Shown here: positions 1 to 10,463 of the stretch, in pieces
How positions within the stretch are numbered: the first letter of the stretch is position 1
Layout: every line of letters begins with the position of its first letter
From: Meloidogyne chitwoodi
Taxonomy: Eukaryota > Nematoda > Chromadorea > Rhabditida > Meloidogynidae
Reading direction: 5' to 3'
NCBI GenBank assembly: GCA_015183035.1
Contig: JACZZP010000026.1
Location: 1 to 64,000, forward strand
DNA: 64,000 nucleotides
The notes under the pieces: model-generated
The model's database searches: none
What the model saw: the letters and a program-made list of their open reading frames with translations, nothing else
What the model was told of the DNA's origin: nothing
Made by a program: the position numbers and the translations under genes

Positions 1-190
1 TGTTTACTTTATAATCATTGTCAACTTTTTAATCTGAATAAGGTAATTATTATTTTAAATATTTTTTTGTAAGACTCGGATTCTTCACACCCTTTCACAA
101 TATTTCTGTTAAGTAAGGTAATTTATAGAAAAGAAGAATTAAATATATTAAATAAATAACAACTTATTTAAAGAGTAAAAATAAGAATAC

Positions 191-417
191 CTTTTCCGTT
201 TACCCAAATTTTCATCTGGCAAGTTATCTTCATTATATTCTGGATTATAATCCTCATCATTATTTGATAAATTGTCTTCACTATAGTCGGGAGCACAATC
301 CTTATCTGACAAAGTCTCTTCACTATCTTCAAATTTATAATATTCTTCATCACTCACAGCAGACAAATTAATAAAAAATAAAGTAAAATAAATAAATAAA
401 AATTTATTTATTTTCAT
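191..417 (-). CDS. Secreted acidic protein, tandem family copy C (partial, first exon)
   Basis: First exon of a third copy of the family described at 1401-3505 and 4796-6766. It opens with the family start MKINKF and a hydrophobic signal peptide ending near LSAVSD, followed by an acidic stretch rich in Asp, Glu and Tyr with near-repeats of the type EDNLSDE and DYNPEY. A plausible splice donor (AG|GTATTC) lies near 191. Later exons should lie beyond the window start, because the gene runs on the minus strand, so the gene is cut by the window. The 5' flank is less similar to the other two copies than those are to each other. No known enzyme or binding domain is recognised. A secreted role, perhaps at the host interface, is inference from the signal peptide and the local amplification. 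Confidence 0.65.
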
Positions 418-1400
418 CTAAATATTATAAAAAAGTTTAATATAAAATTAATTTTTAAAAGATTTAAAAATTTTTTAATTAATAAAAATAAAAAAATAAA
501 ATTTTTATTAATTAAGAGATGTTAATTTAATGATTTCGAAATATATTTAATAAATGTTACCTATATTAATTTTACATTATACAGCCTAATTTTTATTTTA
601 ATATATTACACATGTAAAATATATGGGATGTATATTAATGCATGCCTTTCATTAATCAATATTTTATTAAAAAATTTTTTTCGAAAACACAATTTATTCA
701 ATAATTCAAACTAAATTAATTGTTAAATGTCCAAGTTTTACACTTTTAAATGCTCAGACTTTAAATAAGAGGAGCGAAATAGAAGTTTCACAATTGCAAG
801 CCAATACCTTCGTTAATGACCGGAAATTCTTCCTCTCCGGAAAATTCCTCTCCAAGCATAAGTATTCTCTCTGTAAAATAGCTCTTTTAACAGACAATCC
901 TTAATAATTTTAATGATTTTGGAGTACCTAAAAAAATTGTACAATGTTAGAATAATCTTGATTAAAATGATCTAAAACAACTTTAAAAATTTTCCAAAAA
1001 TTTTGCTAAGAGAAGAATTATCCACTAAAAGAGGAATTTTCCTGTACTCCCCTAGTTGGCGTTGAATAAATGTAATTCACTCAAAGACAATTAAATTATA
1101 AACAAATAAATACAAGAAAAAAATAACATTGTTTATCAATAATAAAATCAAGGGGAATAAATGAAGAGCAAATTGGAGAGTATAAACAGTGTCATGCACT
1201 TTTAGTAAATGAATGAATATTTTGAACGAATAAACAATAGGTAAATTACTTGATTTATTTAATTGATTGTTAGAAAACAGAAGGCGAGTAAAGCAAGTGA
1301 ATTAAAAAAATCAGTCAATAAATGTGATGATTAAAAAATTAAAAAGTTGGGTTGTAAAAATAAAATATACTTGTCATTGTTTTTTCTTTCTTCTTTCATT
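418..1400. other. Intergenic, no gene seen
   Basis: AT-rich spacer between copies C and A of the secreted family. The part near 1128-1195 resembles the sequence near 4448-4510 (shared words such as TTTATCAATAATAAAATC), so it is the duplicated 3' flank of copy A. I see no other coding or RNA signal. Confidence 0.5.
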
Positions 1401-3505
1401 TTAATTCTCATCTTCAGAATCTTCGTTATCCAACTGTTCAATAATAATTTCTAATTTTCCATTAATATAATCTTTTATAAATTTTGTAATTTTCTTTTTT
1501 AGCATTTCTTTAGTTTCTTCAAAAAAATGATCATTTAATTGTAAATAAAAAAAATCATCAGGACAATATTTGCTATTTTCATCAAATACTTGAATTAAAT
1601 ATTCAACAATATTTTTATCATTTTCATTTATTTGAAAATATTCAAATTGATTTAACATTATTGAATATAAAAATTCTAACATTGCTCGGAAAAATAAAAA
1701 ATCTGTAATTCTATCAGCAGAAAGTTCTTTATCACAAACATATTTTTATTATTAACTAAAATTTATTTTATAAAAGATTTTTTAAGTTTTGGACGTTTAT
1801 GCACCAAAACAAAAAATAAATATTTACTTAAAACTAATTATTAGGGCTGTAATTTTAGTTGCTAAAAAACGTAAAATAGTGACTAAAATAGTTGCAAAAA
1901 CAGTTCATAAAAATTTTATTTTTGGCTTATTTAACAACGACAAAATGTCACAAGTGAAAATTGGACAAAATGTCACAAAGTGAAAATTGGACAAAATGTC
2001 ACAAAGTGAAAATTGGACAAAATGTCACAAAGTGAGATCATTGAGATGATTCAAATTACACCAAAACAACTTATGGTCTCAGTCAAAATAGACAAAAATT
2101 TCTGGACGCAAATGTCGGAGGACATATAATGAGTGGCTATAATTTCTGGTAAATAAATAAATAAATTACATGCAAAACTGCGAATTAATTCCTGTTGAAA
2201 ATCATAAAGAATTGCTTCAAATTTATCCATAAATAATTTCATATTATCATTTTTATTCAATTCACTACCACTAAATAAAATTGTACGAAAATATCCATTT
2301 TCATAAAGTGCTACTAAATAACAACTATCCTTTTCCAAAATTGAGTTGTAAACATCCCTTGCAAAATTTATAAGTGCAAGGTAAATTTTTTCTACTTGTT
2401 TTGGAGAATATAAAGTAACTGTTCCATCCAATTCCCATTTTCCTCCACATTTAGTGTTTGAATTAATTGCTAATTTAATTTGTTTAATTAATGAACGGTC
2501 ACTTAATAATTAATTTTTAAAAATTAAAGATTTTGAAAAACATTATTGAACATTTTACCTCTAATAAACAATTTGTTTTTTAATTTTACTCTTTGATTTA
2601 TCACAAATTTGGCGTCAACCCTTTTGATCAATTCCCTTTTGATTAACTCAACCAATTGGTCATATTGTCAATTCGGTCAAGTAATCCCAATAGGCCAAGT
2701 TTGTACCAAGACCAACTAGTTAAAAATGATTTGACCGCGACCATTTGTTTGAGTTGATCAAAAGGGGTGGACTGTTAAATTTAAATATATAACTTACTCT
2801 ATGGTGTTTTGATTAAACTCATTAAATAAACGAATTTTTCTTTCATGCAGTTTTGTTTTCAACTTTATTATGTTAATATTAAAATAAGCAGACAAACAGT
2901 TTGCAGTTATATTTCCATACAAATAAAGAACACATAAACCATTAATAAAAGTTTTCTAAATTTTTTATAAAAATTAAATTATAAAATTTAATAAATATAA
3001 AAAAAATGTCAATAAATTTAATAAAATATTTCTTAAAAATACCTACCGTAAGATATTTTTCTCTTTCTTTCTTATTAGCACTTTGTTCCTTATATTTTCC
3101 AGCGTCAATGCTAAATTGTAAATTTTTGCTTAAATAATATTTTATAATTTTGTATGATGCTTCTCTTGTTAAACCATACTCTCGTTTATAATTTGTAATA
3201 TCTCCAAATATTTTTTGTTGACATTCATTTAATTGATCAAATTTATTTCTTGCATGTCTCGCACCATAAGTATTACTTGATTCTCCTCTTATTATTTTTT
3301 TGTTTTTTTTATTAACCTTATTATCTTCTTGATAAGTTTCAGAAGCAGAAGAATGTATTGAATCATTTTCCAAATTTTCGTCTGACAAATTGTCCTCTCT
3401 ATCTAATAATAAGGGCTCATAATCTTCATCGCTATCACTCACAGCTGACAAATGAACAAAAAACAGAGTAAAATAAATAAATATATTAAATTTATTTATT
3501 TTCAT
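1401..3505 (-). CDS. Secreted acidic protein, tandem family copy A (1-nt frameshift)
   Basis: Four exons can be joined in phase: 3505-3047, 2955-2798, 2501-2170 and 1755-1401. Exon 1 carries a signal peptide (MKINKF... to LSAVSD) and an acidic linker with EDNLSDE, then a basic segment ending KREYGLTREAS. Exon 2 encodes the conserved run GLCVLYLYGN. Exon 3 carries CGGKWEL and the run FEAILYDFQQELIRSF. Exon 4 ends in an acidic tail, NEDSEDEN. Copy B has the same exon order, junction phases and motifs. Relative to B, exon 4 of copy A lacks one base in an A-run just after its acceptor (near 1740), so the literal frame stops early although the following about 110 codons remain open and similar. 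With that base the protein would be 434 residues. This is either a recent pseudogene or a homopolymer error. No known domain is recognised; a parasitism role is inference only. Confidence 0.7.
1937..2036. repeat. 26-bp tandem repeat
   Basis: Nearly four copies of a 26-bp unit containing ATTGGACAAAATGTCACAAA, inside the last intron of copy A. Copy B has no such repeat at the equivalent place, so it arose after the duplication or was lost from B. Confidence 0.85.
2611..2778. mobile_element. Inverted-repeat MITE-like element (CAACCAATTGG family)
   Basis: The ends are inverted copies of a sequence with GTC(A/C)ACCCTTTTGATCAA, and inside is CTCAACCAATTGGTCA. A second copy with the same layout is at about 48868-49030. 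No coding capacity. It lies in the intron between exons 2 and 3 of copy A and is absent from copy B. The non-autonomous DNA transposon assignment is inferred from structure; no target-site duplication was established. Confidence 0.55.
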
Positions 3506-4795
3506 CTAAATTGTTAAAGAAGGTTTTTAGCTTATTTTTAATTAATAAAATAAATAGTGAATCCAGAAATAAAAAAGTAATTAAAATAGGGTAAACATTA
3601 GCCTAATTAAAGTCTCTCCAATATTTTCTATATTTTATTTTAAAAAATCAACCAAATATAATTTTATAAGAATTGAATGAATGATTGCCAAGGAAAGGAT
3701 ATATCTTTTCTTGACTGATTTATTTGAATATAAGGGAAGAATTGAAGAATAGATATACGTATAGAATATGCGTGGCATTGATTAAAATGACAGGAAGTAA
3801 AAAAGAGTGAAGGTAATATTAAGAGAAAAAAATTAAAAAAACTAAGAAAGGAATAACTCAAACATAATTAGAAAGGATAAGGATATTCGGTAATTTTCCA
3901 GGAACAAATAACCCAACTTTATCTACTGTTTTATTAGGTCAGGTCCAGGGACGGGCGCAAGATAAATTTTGCAAAAACGCAAATTTTATATTAATTAGCT
4001 TTTCCATCAAGAATCAATATATTATTTGAAAAACAATTGTTTTTCAAAATTTTCATTAATAGGGTTTTTTTCGGATCACCTAAAATTCCTCAGGTAAGTT
4101 TCGGGTTAAGCAAACTGATTGCGTGAATTTTCATAAATTTGGATTTTTAGCGCCGCGGAAAATATTTTTAAATTATTACACCTTAGTTGCCAAAAATTCA
4201 CCTTTTTTAGCGCTGCACGCTCTAAAATTTCATAATTTTATTTATGCTTTTAAATTTTAAAAGGTTAAAAATGAAGGTAAAAAATAAACATAATAAAATT
4301 AGTGCCCAGATATCTTAATATTTTATCTGGAATCGAACCCAAATCCATTTGGCGGTGTAGTCCAACACGCTAACCAGTCAACCATAAGTGCAATAAAAGG
4401 AACTGATGAATCCCACTCTAAAACAAATAAACCCAAAAAAAAAACAAACACAAAAGAAAAATAACTTTGTTTATCAATAATAAAATCTAAGGGAGAATAA
4501 ATACCGAAAAAGTTAGGGAGTTAACGGTCAAAACAATGTCAAGGTGATATAAAAGAATATTTTGCAGGAACAGGCAAAAGTCAAATAAATCACTCTGAAT
4601 TGATGATTGGTAGAGTGAGAAGAGGACTTGCAATAAGAAAAGTTAAAAAGTAAATAAATAAATAATGAATAGGTTACAATTAAAATATAATATTTTTGGG
4701 GAGGGTTGGAGGAATTAATAAAAGAAATATATAAAAGGTAAATATAATCCAAGTTAAAAAAAATGATTTCGTAATTTTTCTCTCAAATTTTCATT
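3506..4795. other. Duplicated flanks of copies A and B
   Basis: The part at 3541-3800 matches 6812-7060 (5' flanks of A and B, with words such as GAAATAAAAAAGTAATTAAA and ATTGCCAAGG). The part at 4440-4510 matches 1128-1195 (3' flanks). The duplication unit therefore includes probable promoters and 3' ends. A tRNA-like remnant sits at 4322-4393. No further gene is supported. Confidence 0.6.
4322..4393 (-). pseudogene. tRNA-like remnant
   Basis: Read on the minus strand this has an A-box-like run (TGACTGGTTAGCGTG) and a B box (GGGTTCGATTCC) at tRNA spacing. The acceptor stem does not pair well and the anticodon stem has a mismatch, so it is probably a tRNA-derived pseudogene or the head of a SINE. 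A folding scan with tRNAscan-SE would decide. Confidence 0.4.
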
Positions 4796-6766
4796 TTAAT
4801 TCCCATCTTCAGAATTGTTGTTATCCGAATTTGTATTAATAAAAAGGTGTAATTGCCCATTAATATAATCTTCTATAAATTTTGAAATTTTTTGTTTTAT
4901 CATTTTTTTAGTTTCATTATAAAAATGTTTATTTAATTTTAAATTAAATAATTCTTCAGGGGATTTTATTCCTTCATCAAATAATTCAATTAAATCATTC
5001 ACAACCTTTTTATCTTCATTTTGAACATCAACTAATTGTTCATATTCTAACATTATTGATTTTAAAAATTCTAAAAGTGCTCGGAAAAATAAAAGATTAC
5101 AAATTATTTCGGCAGAAGCTTCTTTGTTAAAAACATAAATTTGACGATTATCTAAAAAAAAAATTTTTTTTTAGATAATTTTATATGTTTAGGACGTTTC
5201 AGCGCCAAGACAAAAAGGTATATATTTTCTAATTTAATGTTTATTTCTAACGTTTGAAGCAAGTTTTAAAAGATTTTTTAGTTATATTAATTTAATTGAA
5301 ACTAAAAAATATTTTTTTTTTGGACAGATGGCTATAATTTTGTAAAATCTGTTTAAATAAATTTACAGTGAAAACTCCAAATTAATTCTCGTTCAAAATC
5401 ATAAAGAATTGCATTAAATTTATTAATAAATTTTATCATAAACGTATTTATTGGTAATATATTATTGTCATCATTTATATCACGTAAGAAGTGAAAATTT
5501 CCGTTTTCATAAATTGCTTGTAAATAACTTTTATTTTTCACAGAAATTGAGTTTTTAACATCTTTCGCCAAATTTAAAATGTTATGGTAAAAATACGTTC
5601 CATCTGTTAGATGATAAAGAATTACTAAATTCAGTTCCCATTTTCCTCCACATATTTCTTCATTTTTTGAATCAATTGTTGATTTAATTTGTTCAATTTT
5701 ATTACGGTAATTTTCACTAAATATTTTTATTTTTTGGGTTGTTCCCCGTCCCCGGGGAATTTTTATATTTTTTTTTCAATTCCCCTTCACTTTTAACATT
5801 TCAAAAATTTTTCCCGAAAAGATTCCTCCTCCATTTTACCCGAATAAATAATTTTAAAATAATTAAAATAGATATATTAGTATAACTTACTTTCTTTTAT
5901 GTAATATACGCTTATATCCATAAAATAAATGAATTTTGTTTTCATGCATTTTTCTTTTCAAACCTGGATGCATCATCTTAAAATAACGAGCCAATTCTTC
6001 TAAACTTACATTTCCATACAAATAAAGAACACATAATCCATGAAGAAAAGTTTCCTAAAATTTTATTTATGAACAAATAAAAAATATAAAATTTTCGGTT
6101 TTAGTGTAACGCATATCCTAAACAACTAAAGCCAAATTTTCTTAGATTTTAAAGAAAATTGAAAAATAAATAAATTATAAAAATTTGATACACAAGAAAA
6201 TGTAATAGTTATTTACGTCTTGACAGCTATTTGTGCTACCCTAGTAAACATGTCTTAAAATATGTAAAAAAAACTTTTTTTTATTTTTTTGTATTTATAA
6301 AAATTTGTAAATTTAATATCTTAAAAAATACCGTTATATCTAGTTTTTGGTGTGAATCGGCAGTCCTAAAATTTTCAGCTTCTTCCTTAAATTTCACATT
6401 ATTGATTAAATAATATTTAATAATTTCTTTTGATGCCTCTCTGTCTATAGCAAATTCTCTTTTATTATATTTTTTTTTCGCCAAATAATTTTTCTTGATA
6501 TTCGTTTATTTGATCAGATTTAATTTTTGTATAGTTCTTTTCTTTTCTTTTTTTGTATTTATTATCATTGTAATCTTCTTCTTTATCAAAATCAGAAGAA
6601 CTAAATAAAATAATTTAAAAAAATAAAATTTAAATAAAAATAACATTTCTTGTTCATCTGATAAATTTTCACTACTATATTCGGATTCATCGTCATCACT
6701 CACAGCAGATAAATGAACAAATAATATTGTAAAATAAATGAATATATTAAATTTATTTATTTTCAT
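4796..6766 (-). CDS. Secreted acidic protein, tandem family copy B (1-nt frameshift)
   Basis: Five exons fit in phase: 6766-6645, 6600-6332, 6054-5891, 5716-5367 and 5151-4796. The order of parts is as in copy A: signal peptide (MKINKF to LSAVSD), short acidic linker, basic KREFAIDREAS, then GLCVLYLYGNVSLEELARYF, CGGKWEL, FNAILYDFERELIWSF and an acidic tail NNSEDGN. An extra intron splits the acidic linker compared with copy A. At about 6470-6479 a run of nine A breaks the frame. Eight A would restore both the frame and the alignment with copy A, giving 419 residues. Splice donors after the conserved SFH/SFA position are the same in A and B, which shows that these are true paralogues. Function is unknown; there are no Cys-rich or enzymatic motifs. 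Either a young pseudogene or a sequencing slip. Confidence 0.7.
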
Positions 6767-7250
6767 CTAAATATATTAAATTATTGGCTAAGGATTAATT
6801 TATTTAATTAATAAAAATAAATAGTGAACCAAGAAATAAAAAAGTAATTAAAATTGGGTCAACATTGGGCCAAATAAAGTCTCACCTATAACCTTTATAT
6901 TTTATTTAAAATAATTAAACAGGATAAAATTTTATAAGAAATGATTGCCAAGGCAGAGGTTATCTTGAATGATTTATTTTAGATATTGGAGAAAAAGTAT
7001 AGAATAGATATACGTATAGAATAGGCGTGGCATTGATTAAAATTCCGGAAACTAAAAAGAGTGAAGGTAATATTAAGAGAAAAGAAAGAAAAGAAGAAAA
7101 GAAAAGAATAATTGAAGCCTAATTAGAGAAGAATATAACTATTGTTTTAATATAAATTAGACTAATGTTATTATTTTTAATTTATTTTTTAAGTTTTATT
7201 TATTTAATTTTATACAATACTTTTAATATTTATTTAAATATAAATTAATT
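6767..7250. other. Upstream flank of copy B, no gene seen
   Basis: Shares its first 250 bases with the upstream region of copy A. It then runs into the 3' end of the transporter gene. Nothing else is supported. Confidence 0.5.
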
Positions 7251-10104
7251 TTATAATTTTTCAATATAAACAACATTTATTTCTTTTTCATTTTTAATAT
7301 CAGAAGAAATATGTCCAGTCCAAGGTCTAGGTTCCATTCCTGCTCCACATACAAAAAGTATATTTAAACACAAACTAATAGCACCATAAACAAAAAAGAC
7401 ATAAGACCACTTTAAATATATTTTAATTAATTTTTTAAATAATTTTTATAATAAATATATTTTATTTAGTTCTCTCTATTTCTTATTTTAGTGTCCCCAA
7501 TTCTTATATGTTAAAGATAGGGGACCAAAATACTAATTATTTTGGGGCCTCTTATAGGAACAGATCAATTAAATTATTTAAATATAAACTTTTTATCATA
7601 ATTTCCCTTTTAAGAAAGGACTAAGTAAGAGAATCCATTTTAAATAAAATAAATAAATATTTATTTTTACATCTTTTGCCAATTCCTCATGATTTTTACT
7701 TGAAGCAATCCAAGCAATTATTAATGGTTGTATTAAAGTTATTAAATAATTTATTAGTGCAACTAATGATAGAATAAAATGGGCATGTTGTCTGGCTATC
7801 TTAATAAAAAGAAATTTAATATAAAAAATTTTAAGTAAAAATTTTTGGATTTTTAAAAATATTTATTTTTGAGGATATTCTCACCATAGGTTTGAGTGTT
7901 TTTACAAATTTATATTTTTTTAAATAACATTTTTGTCCAATTTTCAGCAAAAATAGTTAAAAAACTAACTACTTGACAATTACTTGCCAATCCAACAAAA
8001 CCAGCACCATTAGCACTTAAAACAACAATCAAAGCAGTCTGTGCGATTAAATGGCTACTTGATGGAAATAACCCCAAAACGACATAACACAAAACATTAA
8101 TTAATTGACAAATAAATGTTACTCCAACAATTTTAAACCAAAGAGTAATTTTTGGAAAATATTCAATTAATGGAATTAATAATTTGGAAAAAATTGATAC
8201 AAAATAGGGGACAGCAATCCATATGCCTGTTGAATTAATGTTATAATTTAATACCTAAATATAATTAATTAAAATTAAATTTTTTGATAAAATTTAATTT
8301 TGATAAAAAACATTTGGAGTATAAGCTCTGACTTATCCCATCTTAAAATATCAAAATCTCCGACTTATCCCAGTATATGTCTTTTCCTGAAATCGCCCAA
8401 CTTTCACTCGAGACAATTCAGAGATGGGATAACAGAGAGATTGGAATAAATTGGAGATATTTGGTAATTTTAGAAATATGTTTTTTATTATTTAATAATG
8501 AAGAGATGCTTAAATTTGTTGCTTGTGACATTTAGTAATATTAGGTATTTACTTAATATATAAATTTTCAAATAAAAAATGTTAAAGTTAAAATAAATTG
8601 TGTAATGTCATATATCAAAATAAATTAAAAAATAATTTTTGGAGAGGGGGATGTCGTTGGATCCCTCATAAATTGTTAATGTTTTTACTGTTTTTTTTTG
8701 TTTCGACTCAAAATTATTAAATTTTAATTTTTTAAATATTAAGTGTTGGACATTTTGGTGCCACTAATATAGTGTCAATACAATTTTTTCTATTTTTAAA
8801 AATAATATTTAAAAAAATCAAACCTCATACATATATAAAGGTCCATACTGTGCAAATAACCAATAGGACAGTCCAGAACTTATAGCAACGAAAATACATG
8901 CCCAAACAGCTTTATCAGTCAACATTTTTATATAAGGCACTCTTTCATCTTTTTTATTCTTTTTTTGTTTGTGATGACTATTAGAAATTAATAAAGCTTC
9001 TTTTTGTGAAATTAAAGAGGATTGATGTGGCCAATCACGATAAATAATAAAAAATAAAATAAAAAGAATTAGACATAAAAGGCCAAAGAAATAATATGCT
9101 GCTGGCCAACCATAAGAGGAATTACATAACCAACCAGTTATTGGCATTGTTATTATTATGCCGAGCTTTAAATAAGTATTTTTAAATTAAATTTAAAAAA
9201 TGTTGATTGGACGTTTTGGTGCCCAGGATAGAGAATGGATGTTTTGGTGCCATTGTTTGAGTGGCAAGACAACATTTTTCAAAAAATTTTCTACTTTCAA
9301 GTTGAGGATTTTTTGGTGCCAGAAATAGTGAATGGATGTTTTGGTGCCTAGATAGAGTGTCAAGACCCTTTTACCTGATCAATGATTTTTATAGTTATAA
9401 ATGATCTAGAGGAATTCTTAATATCATCAAAAACATTGTAATAAATAGTTATAAAGGTAAAAAATAAAAAAACTAGTTGTGGCACCGAAATGGCCCTTCC
9501 TTATTTTATAAATATTTTTAGATTTATTAATTAATTACCTGCATATATAAAGAAAGAAGAGTCAAAAATATAGAATGTTCACTATCTCTAGCCCAATTAT
9601 GTGTAACTTTGCTAATTGTAGGCATTGCAGGCATTAAACAAAACCCTTGAATCATTCTTATAACAAAAATTGCCCAAAAACCTCCATAAATAAAAAGTTC
9701 GGGTAATGCTGTTGTAACAAATCCAGAAAGTATTCCACAAAAGGATAAAACTAAACGAAGGCCAAAAATGTCAATAATTGGGGGAAGAGTGCCAAAAGCA
9801 ACAATTCCCCCCATTGCCGTTCCTGCGATTAAAAGGCCTGTTTCTCCAGAAGTAAAATTTGCATCATTTTTCATACAAATTACGGTAAAGTTTAATAAAA
9901 GAGAATTTGATGATAATACCTTTTAAAAAATAATTATATTTAATTTATTTAAATTACTGTAAGACATATAATCGCAAGTATAAGCATTGCTACACGAAAA
10001 GAAAATAAATTTGTTAAAAAAGTTGTTTCTGCTTCAATTTCAATATTTTTGTTTATTTTTTCATTTTTCTCATCAATTGTAGGGAAAATTTGGGAAATTG
10101 TCAT
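7251..10104 (-). CDS. SLC17-family (Na/phosphate or sialin/VGLUT-type) anion transporter
   Basis: Six exons join in phase (10104-9958, 9919-9539, 9165-8824, 8254-7973, 7799-7671, 7409-7251) to 479 residues, near the usual 450-580 of the family. Features typical of SLC17 members of the major facilitator superfamily are visible: ETGLLIAGTAMGG in helix 2, GLRLVLSFCGILSG, the RMIQGF motif of helix 4, LCNSSYGWPAAYYFFG, the cytosolic YRDWPHQ loop, PYIKMLTDKAVWA opening the second half, and RQHAHF near helix 10. The start ATG precedes a hydrophilic N-terminus with an acidic EKNEK stretch. The substrate cannot be read from sequence; family members carry phosphate, sialic acid, glutamate or organic anions. 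Intron 3 holds a dispersed repeat and intron 2 several short GGTGCC repeats. Family assignment is strong, substrate is open. Confidence 0.88.
8545..8720 (+). repeat. Dispersed repeat, copy 1 (GGGGGAT...GATCCC core)
   Basis: Starts with TTTACTTAATATATAA and continues to a core GGAGAGGGGGATGTCGTTGG. Related copies are at 17725-17900 (+) and 51095-51285 (-). Non-coding and intronic here. Confidence 0.55.
9199..9366. repeat. Short GTTTTGGTGCC repeats in intron
   Basis: At least four imperfect copies of TGGATGTTTTGGTGCC or GACGTTTTGGTGCC occur here, with another at 8744-8762. Relatives with TTCGGTGCCAA form an array at 32453-32605. No function is apparent. Confidence 0.6.
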
Positions 10105-10463
10105 TTTTGTTGAAATTTATTTTTATTAATTTTTTTTAATTGCTACCAGTAAATTTAAATATTATGAAGGAAGCAAAAAGACCAATAAAAGACCATTTTT
10201 CATTAAATTCCGTTAAAATAAAAATTATCACATTTTAGTAATAAAAAAAAATTTTTTTTATTAATATTTTAATTAAAAAAAGTGCTGATTATACCCAATT
10301 AAAATATAATTTAAAATAATTATCATATTTTTACTGATAAGCCAATTGTTTCTCACAAAATTAAATTTATATCAAATAAATTTATTTTTAAATTGTAAAA
10401 CAATAAAAAAAAAGAAAATTTTTAATTTAAAAAATATTCAAAAAATCAATAATTCTTTAAATT

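Noticed and set aside
4528..4752. Hydrophobic frame of 74 codons
   Set aside because: Lies in the duplicated 3' flank of the tandem family, not conserved as a frame in the other copy.
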